From Desulfovibrio sp. (GTDB taxonomy: Bacteria > Desulfobacterota > Desulfovibrionia > Desulfovibrionales > Desulfovibrionaceae): DNA of 64,000 nucleotides. Made by a program: the position numbers and the translations under genes. The DNA is taken from the NCBI RefSeq assembly GCF_009712225.1, contig NZ_WASP01000006.1, positions 645,273-709,272 of the forward strand. The letters are read 5' to 3'. Shown piece after piece: positions 54,081 through 62,618 of this stretch; position 1 is the stretch's first letter; every line of letters starts with the position of its first letter. The notes beneath the pieces are model-generated. The model did not search any database. It was not told the origin of the DNA and saw nothing but the letters and a program-made list of their open reading frames with translations.

Positions 54081-54596
54081 TTAACGGCTGTGAAATGCGG
54101 CCGCCAGCTTTTCCCTTTCGGCCCGGTCAAGCAGACGCTGGTTTGAGCTGCCCCTGAACTGCAACTCAAGATCGCGCAGTCCTTCCCTGTAGGGACCATC
54201 CACAAGTATATCCGTCAAATCCAGCAACCGGTCCGTCCAAGGGTCGTTGCGGGCCAGCAGGTCCTCAAAAACGTAGCCTGTGTAGGTCATCACGTTTTTT
54301 CCCTGAGCCTTCGCACCTTCGGCCAGGGCGCAGAGCGCTTCGGCCTGTTCAAAAGGTTCGCCTCCAGAAAGCGTAATGCCCGACAGCAGGGGGTTTTCCT
54401 GCATCTGGTCAAGGGCGGCCTCTGCCGATAGCAGAAAGCCGCCCTCAAAACTGTGCGTCTGCGGATTGTGGCACCCCTTGCAGTGGTGCGGGCAACCCTG
54501 CGTGAACACTACATACCGCAGCCCCGGCCCGTCCACTATGGATTCATCCACAATGCCCGAAACCCTGATAAGCGCGGTACTGCCTGCTTTAGGCAT
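54081..54596 (-). CDS. nrdG: Anaerobic ribonucleotide reductase activating enzyme
   Basis: A radical-SAM enzyme of 171 residues that installs the glycyl radical on NrdD. The 4Fe-4S motif is CPHHCKGC (Cys-35, 39, 42). The family G-x-G-x-P-type and GGEP motif LSGGEPF is visible near 95. The start at 54596 gives a normal length; upstream in-frame codons reach into the preceding gene. It overlaps the glycyl-radical gene by 8 bases (ATGCCTAA), so translation is coupled. Its substrate is the 56-residue protein encoded just upstream. Confidence 0.93.
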   Translation of the reverse strand: MPKAGSTALIRVSGIVDESIVDGPGLRYVVFTQGCPHHCKGCHNPQTHSFEGGFLLSAEAALDQMQENPLLSGITLSGGEPFEQAEALCALAEGAKAQGKNVMTYTGYVFEDLLARNDPWTDRLLDLTDILVDGPYREGLRDLELQFRGSSNQRLLDRAEREKLAAAFHSR

Positions 54597-54759
54597 GCTT
54601 GACGCGGTCACGCTCTTCGGAGCGTTTGGCGTTGTTGAAACGGTCAAGCGTTCCCACAAGGTAACCGGTGATACGACGGGTGCGTTCAAAGCCCACATCC
54701 TGCCCAACAAATTTCTGTGCGGGCTTGGTTTCCTCGAACAGACGCGATTTCATCAGCAT
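54589..54759 (-). CDS. Separate glycyl-radical subunit of class III ribonucleotide reductase
   Basis: 56 residues from an ATG at 54759 with a strong AAGGAG ribosome site. It aligns with the C-terminal tail of one-piece NrdD enzymes such as E. coli's: RTRRITGYLVGTLDRFNNAK corresponds to the RVCGYL...FNAGK region, with the radical Gly at position 32. It ends RVKHA, like the NrdD C-terminus. The upstream nrdD stops just after its zinc region and lacks this motif, so the radical glycine is supplied in trans. nrdD and this gene are 52 bases apart and in different frames. The two are a split enzyme, not a frameshift, because the small gene has its own start signals. Confidence 0.85.
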   Translation of the reverse strand: MLMKSRLFEETKPAQKFVGQDVGFERTRRITGYLVGTLDRFNNAKRSEERDRVKHA

Positions 54760-54811
54760 GTGCTCTCTCCTTGCTCTTATGCAAAAGTTGGTGAAAAAAT
54801 GTATACGACCG

Positions 54812-57067
54812 CTAGTCCCACTTGGGGGTGTGCGGGAATTTTTTACGTAATTCGTCAAGCAGTTCGGCGCTCACGCCTTCGCCTTCCTTGCGTCCGCAGC
54901 GGGGGCAGGTGCCGTTGATCACACCCACATAACCGCAGACCGGGTCGCGGTCGAGCGGATGGTTGATGGAACCGTAGCCAACGCCATTATCGTGCATGTA
55001 GCGGATAATGCTTTCAAAGGCCTCAAGGTTCTTGCAGGTATCGCCGTCCAGCTCCACATAGGTAATGTGGCCAGCATTGGTGAGCGCGTGGTAAGGGGCC
55101 TCGATCTGGATCTTTTTAAAGGCCTTGATGGGGCAGTACACCGGCACATGGAAGGAGTTGGTGTAGTAATCCTTATCGGTAATGCCGGAAATGCTGCCGA
55201 ACTTGGCCTTGTCGAGGTTCACAAAACGGCCACTCAGGCTTTCCGCCGGGGTGGCAATAAGCGAGAAGTTAAGACCGGTTTTTTCCGCCTCGTCGTCACA
55301 GCGCTTACGCAGATGCGTGACGATTTCGATACCCAGTTTCTGGGCCTCTTCGCTCTCACCGTGGTGCTTGCCCACTAGAGCCTTGAGCGTTTCGGCCAGG
55401 CCGATAAAGCCCACGGTCAGCGTGCCGTGCTTGAGCACTTCTTCGATACTGTCGTCCCACCCCAGTTTGTCTGAATCAAGCCAGATGCCCTCACCCATGA
55501 GGAAGGGATAGTTGCGCACCTTTTTGGCGCTCTGAATTTTGAGTCTGTGCAGCAACTGGCGAAACACCAGATCAATTTTGTCGTCCAGCAGGGCGTAAAA
55601 ACGGTCAAGGTCGCCCTTGGCGTCGAGCCCCAGACGCGGGAGGTTGATGGACGTGAAACTCAGGTTGCCGCGACCGCAGGTAACCTGCCGGTCCTTGTCG
55701 TACACGTTGCCGAGCACGCGAGTGCGGCAGCCCATGTAGGCCACCTCGGTGTTGTAGTCACCCTCGTGGTAGTACTGGAGGTTGAACGGTGCATCGAGGA
55801 AGCTGAAATTTGGGAAAAGCCGCATGGCCGAAACGTCCATGGCCTGCTTGAAAAGGTCGTAGTTGGGATCTTCCGGATTATAGTTGATCCCCGCCTTGAC
55901 CTTGAAAATCTGCACGGGAAAGATGGAGGTTTCTCCATTACCAAGCCCGGCCTTGGTGGCGCGCAGCAGGTTTTTGACAACCATGCGGCCCTCGGCGGAA
56001 ATATCGGTACCGTAGTTGATGGAGCTGAAAGGAACCTGTGCGCCAGCGCGAGAGTTCATGGTGTTCAGGTTATGGATAAGGGCTTCCATGGCCTGATAGG
56101 TACGGCGCTCGGTGTACTTGAGGGCTTCGCCAGTGGCGTATGCATGGGCGCGCTCGACCATGGGACGCTGCGCTGCGGGAGCGGCAGCCACCAGAGTCGT
56201 ACCAAAATCGTCGCACGTGCCAAGGCGCGGGCCTTCGGGCAGCAGGCCAATGAAGGCCCTGGCAGCGTCTATGGCCGCCTGCTCATCAAGGTTGTCGGCA
56301 ATGCGCAAAAAGGCGGCAAAGGCGCGTTCGTATTCCTTGCGGTAGGTCTTGATGACGCCCTCGGCCATGGCAAATTCAAAATGCGGCACGCTCTGGCCAC
56401 CGTGCATTTCATTCTGGTTGGCCTGAATGGCAATGCAGGCAAGAGCCGAGTAGCTTTCGATGGAATTGGGTTCACGCAGATGCCCGTGCCCCGTGGAAAA
56501 CCCGTTTTTAAACAGGGGGATAAGGTCGATCTGGCAGCACGTTTCCGTGAGCATGTAAAAATCTTTGTCGTGAATATGGATGTCGCCGTTGATATGCGCT
56601 GCAGAGGCATCCTTGGGCAGAATGTAATTGTCGATGAAAAACTTGGAGCCTTCGGAACCGTATTTGAGCATGGTTCCCATGGCCGTGTCGCCGTCGATAT
56701 TGGCGTTTTCGCGCTTTATGTCTTCCTGCAGTGCAGGCGAATAGGTAAGTTTTTTATAGATATCCATGAGATACGATTCCGCGTTGCGGATTTTCGTATG
56801 CTCGGCTCGGTAAAGTATATAGGCCTTGGCGCTCTTGGCGTAGTCGTACTGGATCAGGGTTTCTTCAACAACGTCCTGAATTTCTTCCACATGCTTCAAA
56901 TTGCGCGACTCAAGCTTTTTGCACACCTTTTCGGTGACAAAGAGCAGGTCGGTAGGAGACATGTCTTCACCGCCAACCGCCTGGTTGGCCTTGGTGATGG
57001 CATTAAGAATCTTGACCGAATCAAAAGGCACTTCCGTGCCGTCGCGCTTTATAATGCTGGCGAGCAT
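54812..57067 (-). CDS. nrdD: Class III ribonucleotide reductase large subunit without its glycyl-radical tail
   Basis: 751 residues. An ATP-cone regulatory domain spans 1-95 (IIKRDGTEVPFDSVKILNAI). The ten-stranded barrel of anaerobic reductases carries YMGCRTRVLGN and SFTSINLPRLG. The C-terminus has a zinc-ribbon-like VCGYVGVINGTCPRCGRK, where the usual first Cys appears to be Asp, and then stops. The glycyl-radical motif is missing and is encoded separately downstream. It reduces ribonucleoside triphosphates anaerobically. Expression is under the cobalamin riboswitch at 57203-57352. Confidence 0.9.
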   Translation of the reverse strand: MLASIIKRDGTEVPFDSVKILNAITKANQAVGGEDMSPTDLLFVTEKVCKKLESRNLKHVEEIQDVVEETLIQYDYAKSAKAYILYRAEHTKIRNAESYLMDIYKKLTYSPALQEDIKRENANIDGDTAMGTMLKYGSEGSKFFIDNYILPKDASAAHINGDIHIHDKDFYMLTETCCQIDLIPLFKNGFSTGHGHLREPNSIESYSALACIAIQANQNEMHGGQSVPHFEFAMAEGVIKTYRKEYERAFAAFLRIADNLDEQAAIDAARAFIGLLPEGPRLGTCDDFGTTLVAAAPAAQRPMVERAHAYATGEALKYTERRTYQAMEALIHNLNTMNSRAGAQVPFSSINYGTDISAEGRMVVKNLLRATKAGLGNGETSIFPVQIFKVKAGINYNPEDPNYDLFKQAMDVSAMRLFPNFSFLDAPFNLQYYHEGDYNTEVAYMGCRTRVLGNVYDKDRQVTCGRGNLSFTSINLPRLGLDAKGDLDRFYALLDDKIDLVFRQLLHRLKIQSAKKVRNYPFLMGEGIWLDSDKLGWDDSIEEVLKHGTLTVGFIGLAETLKALVGKHHGESEEAQKLGIEIVTHLRKRCDDEAEKTGLNFSLIATPAESLSGRFVNLDKAKFGSISGITDKDYYTNSFHVPVYCPIKAFKKIQIEAPYHALTNAGHITYVELDGDTCKNLEAFESIIRYMHDNGVGYGSINHPLDRDPVCGYVGVINGTCPRCGRKEGEGVSAELLDELRKKFPHTPKWD

Positions 57068-57099
57068 GGGTAATTCGCTCCAACTTCTGGGCTATGAAC

Positions 57100-57126
57100 A
57101 AAAAGGCCGCCCGGATAAACGGGCGG
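57100..57126 (-). terminator. Riboswitch-controlled terminator before nrdD
   Basis: On the minus strand CCGCCCG/CGGGCGG with a 6-base loop is followed by five T, 33 bases before the nrdD ATG. It lies between the riboswitch and the gene, the position of a transcriptional expression platform. Confidence 0.8.
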
Positions 57127-57202
57127 ACAGGCCAATGCTGGCCTATTTGTGGCGGTTCCTCTGCAAAAGCCCGTTGCAGACGATCCTTTTCTAAGAACGG
57201 TT

Positions 57203-57352
57203 GAAAGCAGGTCTTCCGGCTTGCCTGCCGCGTTTCGGCCTTCCCGGTTTTACCCAGTGGCGTGTGATGAAACGCGGTTGTGATCAGACATACGGCGGCG
57301 GGTCCGCTCCCGATTTTCACGGGAATTCCCTATTAAGCTCTTGGCGCTTTCA
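57203..57352 (-). promoter_or_regulatory. Cobalamin (B12) riboswitch
   Basis: The minus strand reads through the conserved cobalamin elements in order: an AATAGGGAA segment, the GTGAAAATCGGGAGCGGACC core, CCGCCGCCGT, the CCACTGGG and GGGAAGG segments, and the B12 box GCCGGAAGACCTGC (57207-57220). Binding of adenosylcobalamin should fold it so that the terminator at 57100 forms, switching off nrdD-nrdG when B12 is plentiful. Aptamer edges are approximate. Confidence 0.9.
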
Positions 57353-57360
57353 ATGTCTAG

Positions 57361-57389
57361 AAAATCTCAAAAGACTTGTACCGTGTCAA
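57361..57389 (-). promoter_or_regulatory. Possible sigma-70 promoter of the nrdD operon
   Basis: A perfect -35 TTGACA at 57389-57384 is followed after 17 bases by GATTTT, a weak -10. Transcription would start just before the riboswitch. The -10 fit is poor, so the call is tentative. Confidence 0.35.
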
Positions 57390-57968
57390 TGAATACGTAA
57401 AAAAAACATATCCTAGACTCAAAGCAATTAGCTGTTTTAATTAAACAATTTTCTTATTCACTCGTATTTTTCACCGCACACAGGCCGCAAAACAGGAAGG
57501 GCATGAACAAAAATGTTCACCCTTGCTGGATGCAGGATCAGGCAAGTGATCCGCAACTTCTGTGGCGTGATTGGAACTTATGAAACATTTCGCCGTACCC
57601 CAAGGGCACATGCCCGCACGGCGCTGCCGCTCCAGCCTCTCACTGCGAATACAGCCGAAGCTGGGCGAGCCCTCAACTGAGAGCAGCTCCATAAGCGCAG
57701 GGAAGAACCTACTCTACCCCTGCCAGCTTTTCAAGATGGCCCCCATGCAGCTTGTGTACTTAGGTCAGTCTTGACATTTTTATTTGCCCGCCGACTGCCG
57801 AAAAATTCACCTGCAAAAACTTTTTTTGTATTAGAAACCGGGGGTTGTGCAAATTTGCCCTACCTATAGCGCAAAAGTCCGTATCGGCGCGGCCAGCCTT
57901 TCCGGCAAAAACCCGGAAAGCATTGATCGGCCTACCGATACGGACTTTTTATAAACCAGATATTTCGC
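57390..57968. other. Intergenic region between nrdD leader and the M16 gene
   Basis: About 580 bases without a supported gene. Short frames have no family character. The only clear structure is the long hairpin at 57873-57949. Confidence 0.55.
57873..57949 (-). terminator. Terminator of the M16 peptidase gene
   Basis: A 15-bp perfect outer stem AAAAGTCCGTATCGG/CCGATACGGACTTTT with an inner CTTTCCGG/CCGGAAAG hairpin. The A run on the left is the T tract on the minus strand. It lies 20 bases past the M16 stop and could work on both strands. Confidence 0.8.
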
Positions 57969-60584
57969 CTAGGGCAGCAGGGTCATGTTGTAGAGGTTCT
58001 TTTCGTCCAGATACTTCTGCGCCACTGCCTGAACTTCCGACGGGGTCAGCTTGGCAGCCTTGTCGATAAGCGACTTGCTGAAATCACGCGGCAGGCCCAG
58101 CACGGAATCTGTGGCGGCCACGCCCGCGCGTGCGTCGAGGCTTTGCTTGTCGCGGTAGTATTCACCCAGCAGACGGTTTGAGCCTGTTTCCAATAGTTCT
58201 GCGGGCAGAGGCTTGGCCTTGATATCGGCAATAATTTTGGCAAAGCCCTCGCGCGCCTGGGCAACCTTGTCAGGCGTGGTGCCAATGTAAAAGGCCATCA
58301 TGCCAGCCTGGGGCATGGCGCGATAAAAGGCAGTAACCGTGTAGCCAAGGCCCTGCTCATCACGCATGGAGCTGAAAAGCAGCCCGCTCTGACCAGAGAG
58401 CACCGACTGCAAAAGCATGAGCGCCGGAGCATCGGGATGGGTGAAGGGCACGGCCTTGAACACCTGCAGTACGTGGGCCTGATTACGGCCCGGCAGATGC
58501 AGGTCAAGATTGCGCGCATCGCCCCACGAGGGGGCAGCAAGAGAGAATCCCTTGTTGTCGGGCGTGGGCAGGCTGCGGGCAAAAGCCAACACGGCCTCAC
58601 GGTCAAAATCACCGGCTACCGCCAGCACCCAGGGCTGCACGATCTGGCGCTCCCAGAATCCGCGCACATCCTTGGGCGTAAACTTGCCAAGGTTGGCCTC
58701 TGTCCCCAACGTATCGTAGCCATAGGCCTGCCCGCCTGGGAAGAGGAAGGGATTCAGACGCGAGAACAGGTACGAGGTGGGCCTGTCCGCACGCTGACGT
58801 ATGGCCGCCTTCATGTTTTCAGCCTCGCGCTTGATCTCCTTGGCCTCAAAACGGGGCTTGCCAAGCACATCACCAAGCATGGAGAGATAATCGGCATTGA
58901 AACGGGCCGGGCCGGTCAGCGAAATGGTGAAGGTTTGCAGGCCCGCCTTGGCACTGAGCGCTGCGGCGCGGTCGGCAAAGAACTTTTCCACGGCCTGAGC
59001 ATCCAGCTTGCCGCTGCCATCGCCAAGCGTGCTTGCCGTCAGTTCGGCCAACCCCTGCTGCTCTGGCTTGAGCAGGGAATTGCCACCGGGCAGCATCATG
59101 TCCATGGCAACATAGGGGACGGTAGCGTCGGGAATAAGAATAAGCGTGCGTCCCTGGCCAAGGTCAACCACTTCCTGCTGACCAGCCATGGTAGAGGCCT
59201 GCTTTTCAGCCTTGGCAGCGGCGCTTACGGACCAGTTTTTCTGCAAAACAGCCTCGAGGTCGGGCAGTTTGGCGTTTTGCGGCGCAAGCACACGCACACG
59301 AACACGGCTGGGATCAAGCCAGAGGTCAATGGCCTGCTGCACCTGCGCCAGCGTCACATTGCGCTGCGTAAAACGCAGGTTCTGCTCCGCCTGGTCGCCG
59401 CCCAGCTCAAACTGCACAGACCCCAGCCACGAGGCCAGACCGTTGAGCGTTTCCGCCGAGCGGTCCATGCTGTCCTCGAGGTTGTAGCGGGCGCGTTTGA
59501 GGGCTTCTGGCTTGAAATCTGCGGCCTTGAGCTTGGCAAGGTCAGCGGTCAGGCCCTGCCAGAAGGCATCGAGCTTTTCCGGGGCCAGATTGGCGGTAAT
59601 ATACAGCATGCCAGCACGGTCAAGGCTCATGTTGCCCACGCTCAGACCGTCAACAAGCTGCTTGTCATATTCGTACTTGCGGGTCAGCAACGAGGTGCCG
59701 TCGCCGCCAAGCAGGTAGCTCAGCACATCAAGATCAACCGAGCGCAGGTCTCGCAACGCAGGCGCGGGAAAGGCAAGACCAAGATAAATCTTGTTCCACG
59801 GGCCGCGCACCACTTCCACGCGGGGGCCACCAGGGGCGTCGCGCAGATCGACCGCAGGAGGCGCGACAACATCGTTGGTATTGGTCATACCGCCAAAAAG
59901 TTCCTGCGCGTGCTGCATCACGGCCTGCGGATCAATGTCGCCCGCCACCAGCAACAGCATGTTCTGCGGCTGGTACCAGCGCTGCACATAGGCGCGCAGG
60001 TCGTCTGCGGTGATGGCCCGCACGGTGTCCTTGAAACCGATAATGGGGCGTCCGTACACGGTATTCTGAAGGGTGGAGACCTGCAGGCTTTCAAACAGCC
60101 TGCTCATGGGCGAATCCTGGTCGCGTTCAAGCTCAGATATCACCACTTCCTTTTCCGATTCCAGCTCCTTGGGATCCAGCGAAGCCTGGAAGGCCATTTC
60201 CTTCACAACATCCATGCCCATGCGCCAGTGGGCGGCAGGCATGTCTGTCATGTACCAGGTTTTGTCAAAGCTGGTTGCGGCGTTAAGGTAACCGCCAAGG
60301 GCCTCCACATCACGCGCCACCTGCCCCTTGGGGCGGTGCTCCGTGCCTTTGAAAACCATGTGCTCAAGCAGATGGCTGATACCAGCCTGTTTTGGGTCTT
60401 CGTTCACCGAACCGGTGCGCACATAAAGACGTGTGGCCACAAGCGGAAAACGGCTATCCTTGATGATATACACCGAAAGCCCGTTGGGCAGACGCGTCAA
60501 AACCCGCTGATCGCCGGGCGCGGCAGAGGCCGCACCAGCCAGCAAAGCCATCAGCAGGGGCAATAACAATAGAATGCGTTGCAT
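57969..60584 (-). CDS. Secreted M16-family zinc metallopeptidase
   Basis: 871 residues from an ATG at 60584 (AGGAGC before it). A signal peptide (MQRILLLLPLLMALLAGAAS, cut after about residue 21) directs it to the periplasm. The M16 zinc motif HLLEH is at 71-75 with the distal Glu region ELESEKEVVISELERDQ. Four M16-type lobes follow in two halves (about 30-460 and 490-871), the second lacking a zinc motif as usual. It degrades short peptides. The gene is alone on its transcript with terminators on both sides. Confidence 0.9.
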   Translation of the reverse strand: MQRILLLLPLLMALLAGAASAAPGDQRVLTRLPNGLSVYIIKDSRFPLVATRLYVRTGSVNEDPKQAGISHLLEHMVFKGTEHRPKGQVARDVEALGGYLNAATSFDKTWYMTDMPAAHWRMGMDVVKEMAFQASLDPKELESEKEVVISELERDQDSPMSRLFESLQVSTLQNTVYGRPIIGFKDTVRAITADDLRAYVQRWYQPQNMLLLVAGDIDPQAVMQHAQELFGGMTNTNDVVAPPAVDLRDAPGGPRVEVVRGPWNKIYLGLAFPAPALRDLRSVDLDVLSYLLGGDGTSLLTRKYEYDKQLVDGLSVGNMSLDRAGMLYITANLAPEKLDAFWQGLTADLAKLKAADFKPEALKRARYNLEDSMDRSAETLNGLASWLGSVQFELGGDQAEQNLRFTQRNVTLAQVQQAIDLWLDPSRVRVRVLAPQNAKLPDLEAVLQKNWSVSAAAKAEKQASTMAGQQEVVDLGQGRTLILIPDATVPYVAMDMMLPGGNSLLKPEQQGLAELTASTLGDGSGKLDAQAVEKFFADRAAALSAKAGLQTFTISLTGPARFNADYLSMLGDVLGKPRFEAKEIKREAENMKAAIRQRADRPTSYLFSRLNPFLFPGGQAYGYDTLGTEANLGKFTPKDVRGFWERQIVQPWVLAVAGDFDREAVLAFARSLPTPDNKGFSLAAPSWGDARNLDLHLPGRNQAHVLQVFKAVPFTHPDAPALMLLQSVLSGQSGLLFSSMRDEQGLGYTVTAFYRAMPQAGMMAFYIGTTPDKVAQAREGFAKIIADIKAKPLPAELLETGSNRLLGEYYRDKQSLDARAGVAATDSVLGLPRDFSKSLIDKAAKLTPSEVQAVAQKYLDEKNLYNMTLLP

Positions 60585-60909
60585 GTTCGCTCCTGAAAAG
60601 AGATTGCCAATCACGGCCCCACGGCCAGCAGAAAAGGCGGAAATACCGCCACCAGGCGTGGACCGGATTGCTTTTAAATCAACATGAATACTAATACCGT
60701 CGGCACAGCTATGCAAGCCGCCTCCGGGCGAGTTTTTTGCAGGGCCCTACTCTGCTTCGCTTATGCTCAAAACACTTTTGCCCTGCCCCAGTACCGTGCG
60801 ACCCCAAACCTGCACAGTCCCGGCGCTGAACCATAAAAAACCGGCAGCCCTGAGACTGCCGGTTGTGTTCATAAAGCAAAAGCTCGTGGGCTCTGCAAAG
60901 GCAGATACA
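60585..60909. other. Intergenic region between the M16 and liv genes
   Basis: 325 bases with no gene. It holds the M16 promoter on the minus strand and the liv terminator at 60839-60864. Confidence 0.55.
60839..60864 (-). terminator. Terminator of the liv operon
   Basis: A perfect 9-bp stem AACCGGCAG/CTGCCGGTT with an 8-base loop; the A run at 60835-60840 is the minus-strand T tract. It lies about 45 bases past the livF stop. Confidence 0.8.
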
Positions 60910-61632
60910 CTAGCCGCCGAGGTACGCTTCCTTGACCTTGGGGTCTTCGAGCAGTTCGCGGCCAGGGCCTTCAAGCACAACCCGGCCCACTTCAAGAATA
61001 TAGGCATAGTGCGCTACAGAAAGGGCCGCAAAGGCGTTCTGTTCAACCAGAAGCACGGTTTTGCCTTCTTCGTTGATGCGCTTGACGATGTCGAAGATTT
61101 CACGCACTAGCAAGGGCGCGAGGCCCAGCGAGGGTTCGTCAAGCATGAGCAGGTCAGGACGGCTCATAAGAGCGCGACCCACGGCCAGCATTTGCTGCTC
61201 ACCGCCCGAAAGCGTGCCGCCCTTCTGCCAGCTGCGTTCCTTCAGCCGGGGAAAGAGGCTGTAAACCCATTCGATATCGTGGGCGATTTCGTCCCTGTTG
61301 CTACGCGAGTACGCGCCCAGATGCAGGTTTTCCTCAACCGTCAGGTGGGGCAGAATGCGCCGCCCTTCCGGAGAAAGCGAAATGCCCCTGCGCACCATGT
61401 CTTCGGGCTTGAGCCCCATGAGCGAAACTGGAGCATCGCCCTCATGACGGGTGAGCAGAATATCGCCGCTGATGGTCTTGTTCAGGCCGGCAATGGAGCG
61501 GATGATACTGCTCTTGCCCGCGCCGTTGGCCCCGATAAGCGTAACAATGCTGCCGCGCGGGATATTCAGGCTTATGCCCTGGACGGCCTGAATGCCGCCG
61601 TAGCGCACATGGAGATTACGAATTTCAAGCAT
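60910..61632 (-). CDS. livF: Branched-chain amino acid ABC transporter ATP-binding protein LivF
   Basis: 240 residues. Walker A GANGAGKSS near 37, the ABC signature LSGGEQQMLAVGRALMSRPDLLMLDEPSLGL with Walker B, and a switch His region in LLVEQNAFAAL. It powers import with LivG. It lies 164 bases downstream of livG, a gap without a gene, and is the last gene of the operon. Confidence 0.93.
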   Translation of the reverse strand: MLEIRNLHVRYGGIQAVQGISLNIPRGSIVTLIGANGAGKSSIIRSIAGLNKTISGDILLTRHEGDAPVSLMGLKPEDMVRRGISLSPEGRRILPHLTVEENLHLGAYSRSNRDEIAHDIEWVYSLFPRLKERSWQKGGTLSGGEQQMLAVGRALMSRPDLLMLDEPSLGLAPLLVREIFDIVKRINEEGKTVLLVEQNAFAALSVAHYAYILEVGRVVLEGPGRELLEDPKVKEAYLGG

Positions 61633-61796
61633 GATGCACCCTGTCCATATCTGTCGGTCTGCTGCGGAATCAGTTTCCGCTGCATGTCTTTTTCGCTGCG
61701 CATTGCCGCCCGATCAGGCTTTACCGCGCTGATCCGCGCTCAGACGCAGCCGATAGCGGGCATACGAGGCTGCGCACCCCGTCGCCCGGCCCACGG

Positions 61797-62618
61797 CTAT
61801 ACTACTTTTTCAAGCGTGGCGTCTTCGCCCAGATAGGCGCGGATAACCACGGGGTTGTTGCGAATGGCTTCGGGGCCGCCCTCGGCGATCAGCGCGCCAT
61901 ACTCCATAACCCAGATATACTGGCACACGCCCATGACAACCTTCATATCGTGCTCGATGAGCAGGATGGTGAGGTCGAATTCATCGCGTATATGGCCGAT
62001 AAAGTGCATGAGATCAAGGCTTTCCTGCGGGTTCATGCCTGCAGCCGGCTCGTCGAGCAGCAAAAGTTTGGGCTCGGTGGCAAGAGCGCGGGCAATTTCA
62101 AGCCTGCGCTGCGCGCCATAGGGCAGGCTGCCAGCCTGGTCGTCCAAGTTGGCGCTCAGGTTCACCCTTTCAGCCAGCTGCTTGCTCTTTTCAATGATAG
62201 CCGCTTCTTCTTTGTAGAAGGCAGGAATACCCAGCGGAGCCATCCACCACGGGCAGCGCCTGCGCACATGACAGCCAACCATGATGTTTTCAAGCACGGT
62301 CATCTGCTGCGAAAGGCGGATATTCTGGAAGGTGCGGGCCATGCCCAGATTACAGATTTCGGCTGGGCCAAGGCCTTTTACGCTCTTGCCGCCAAAAATC
62401 ACGTCGCCTTCCTGCGGGGTGTAAAAACCGCTCAGAACATTGAATGCCGTAGTTTTACCAGCGCCGTTGGGACCGATAATGCCCGCAATGGCACCCTTGG
62501 GCAGGGCAATGGAAAGATCGCTCACCGCCGTAACGCCGCCAAAACGCATGGTTACGTCCTTGGCCAGCAGCAGCGCGCCCTCGTAATTGGGAGCTGTGGG
62601 CAGAATAAATTCGCTCAT
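61797..62618 (-). CDS. livG: Branched-chain amino acid ABC transporter ATP-binding protein LivG
   Basis: 273 residues. Walker A GPNGAGKTT, the signature near SLPYGAQRRLEIARALATEPKLLLLDEPAAGM, and the long LivG-type insert after Walker A with the ARTFQNIRLS block. The C-terminal YGALIAEGGPEAIRNNPVV is standard. Its start overlaps the livM stop (ATGA at 62615-62618), so the two are translated together. Confidence 0.94.
   Translation of the reverse strand: MSEFILPTAPNYEGALLLAKDVTMRFGGVTAVSDLSIALPKGAIAGIIGPNGAGKTTAFNVLSGFYTPQEGDVIFGGKSVKGLGPAEICNLGMARTFQNIRLSQQMTVLENIMVGCHVRRRCPWWMAPLGIPAFYKEEAAIIEKSKQLAERVNLSANLDDQAGSLPYGAQRRLEIARALATEPKLLLLDEPAAGMNPQESLDLMHFIGHIRDEFDLTILLIEHDMKVVMGVCQYIWVMEYGALIAEGGPEAIRNNPVVIRAYLGEDATLEKVV

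Noticed and set aside
54589..54858. 89-residue version of the glycyl-radical protein starting at 54858
   Set aside because: The upstream part overlaps the end of nrdD and has no ribosome site; the ATG at 54759 has AAGGAG at the right distance and gives a product that fits the NrdD tail.
57471..57692. 73-residue minus-strand open frame between the nrdD leader and M16 gene
   Set aside because: It has no ribosome site and no family pattern.
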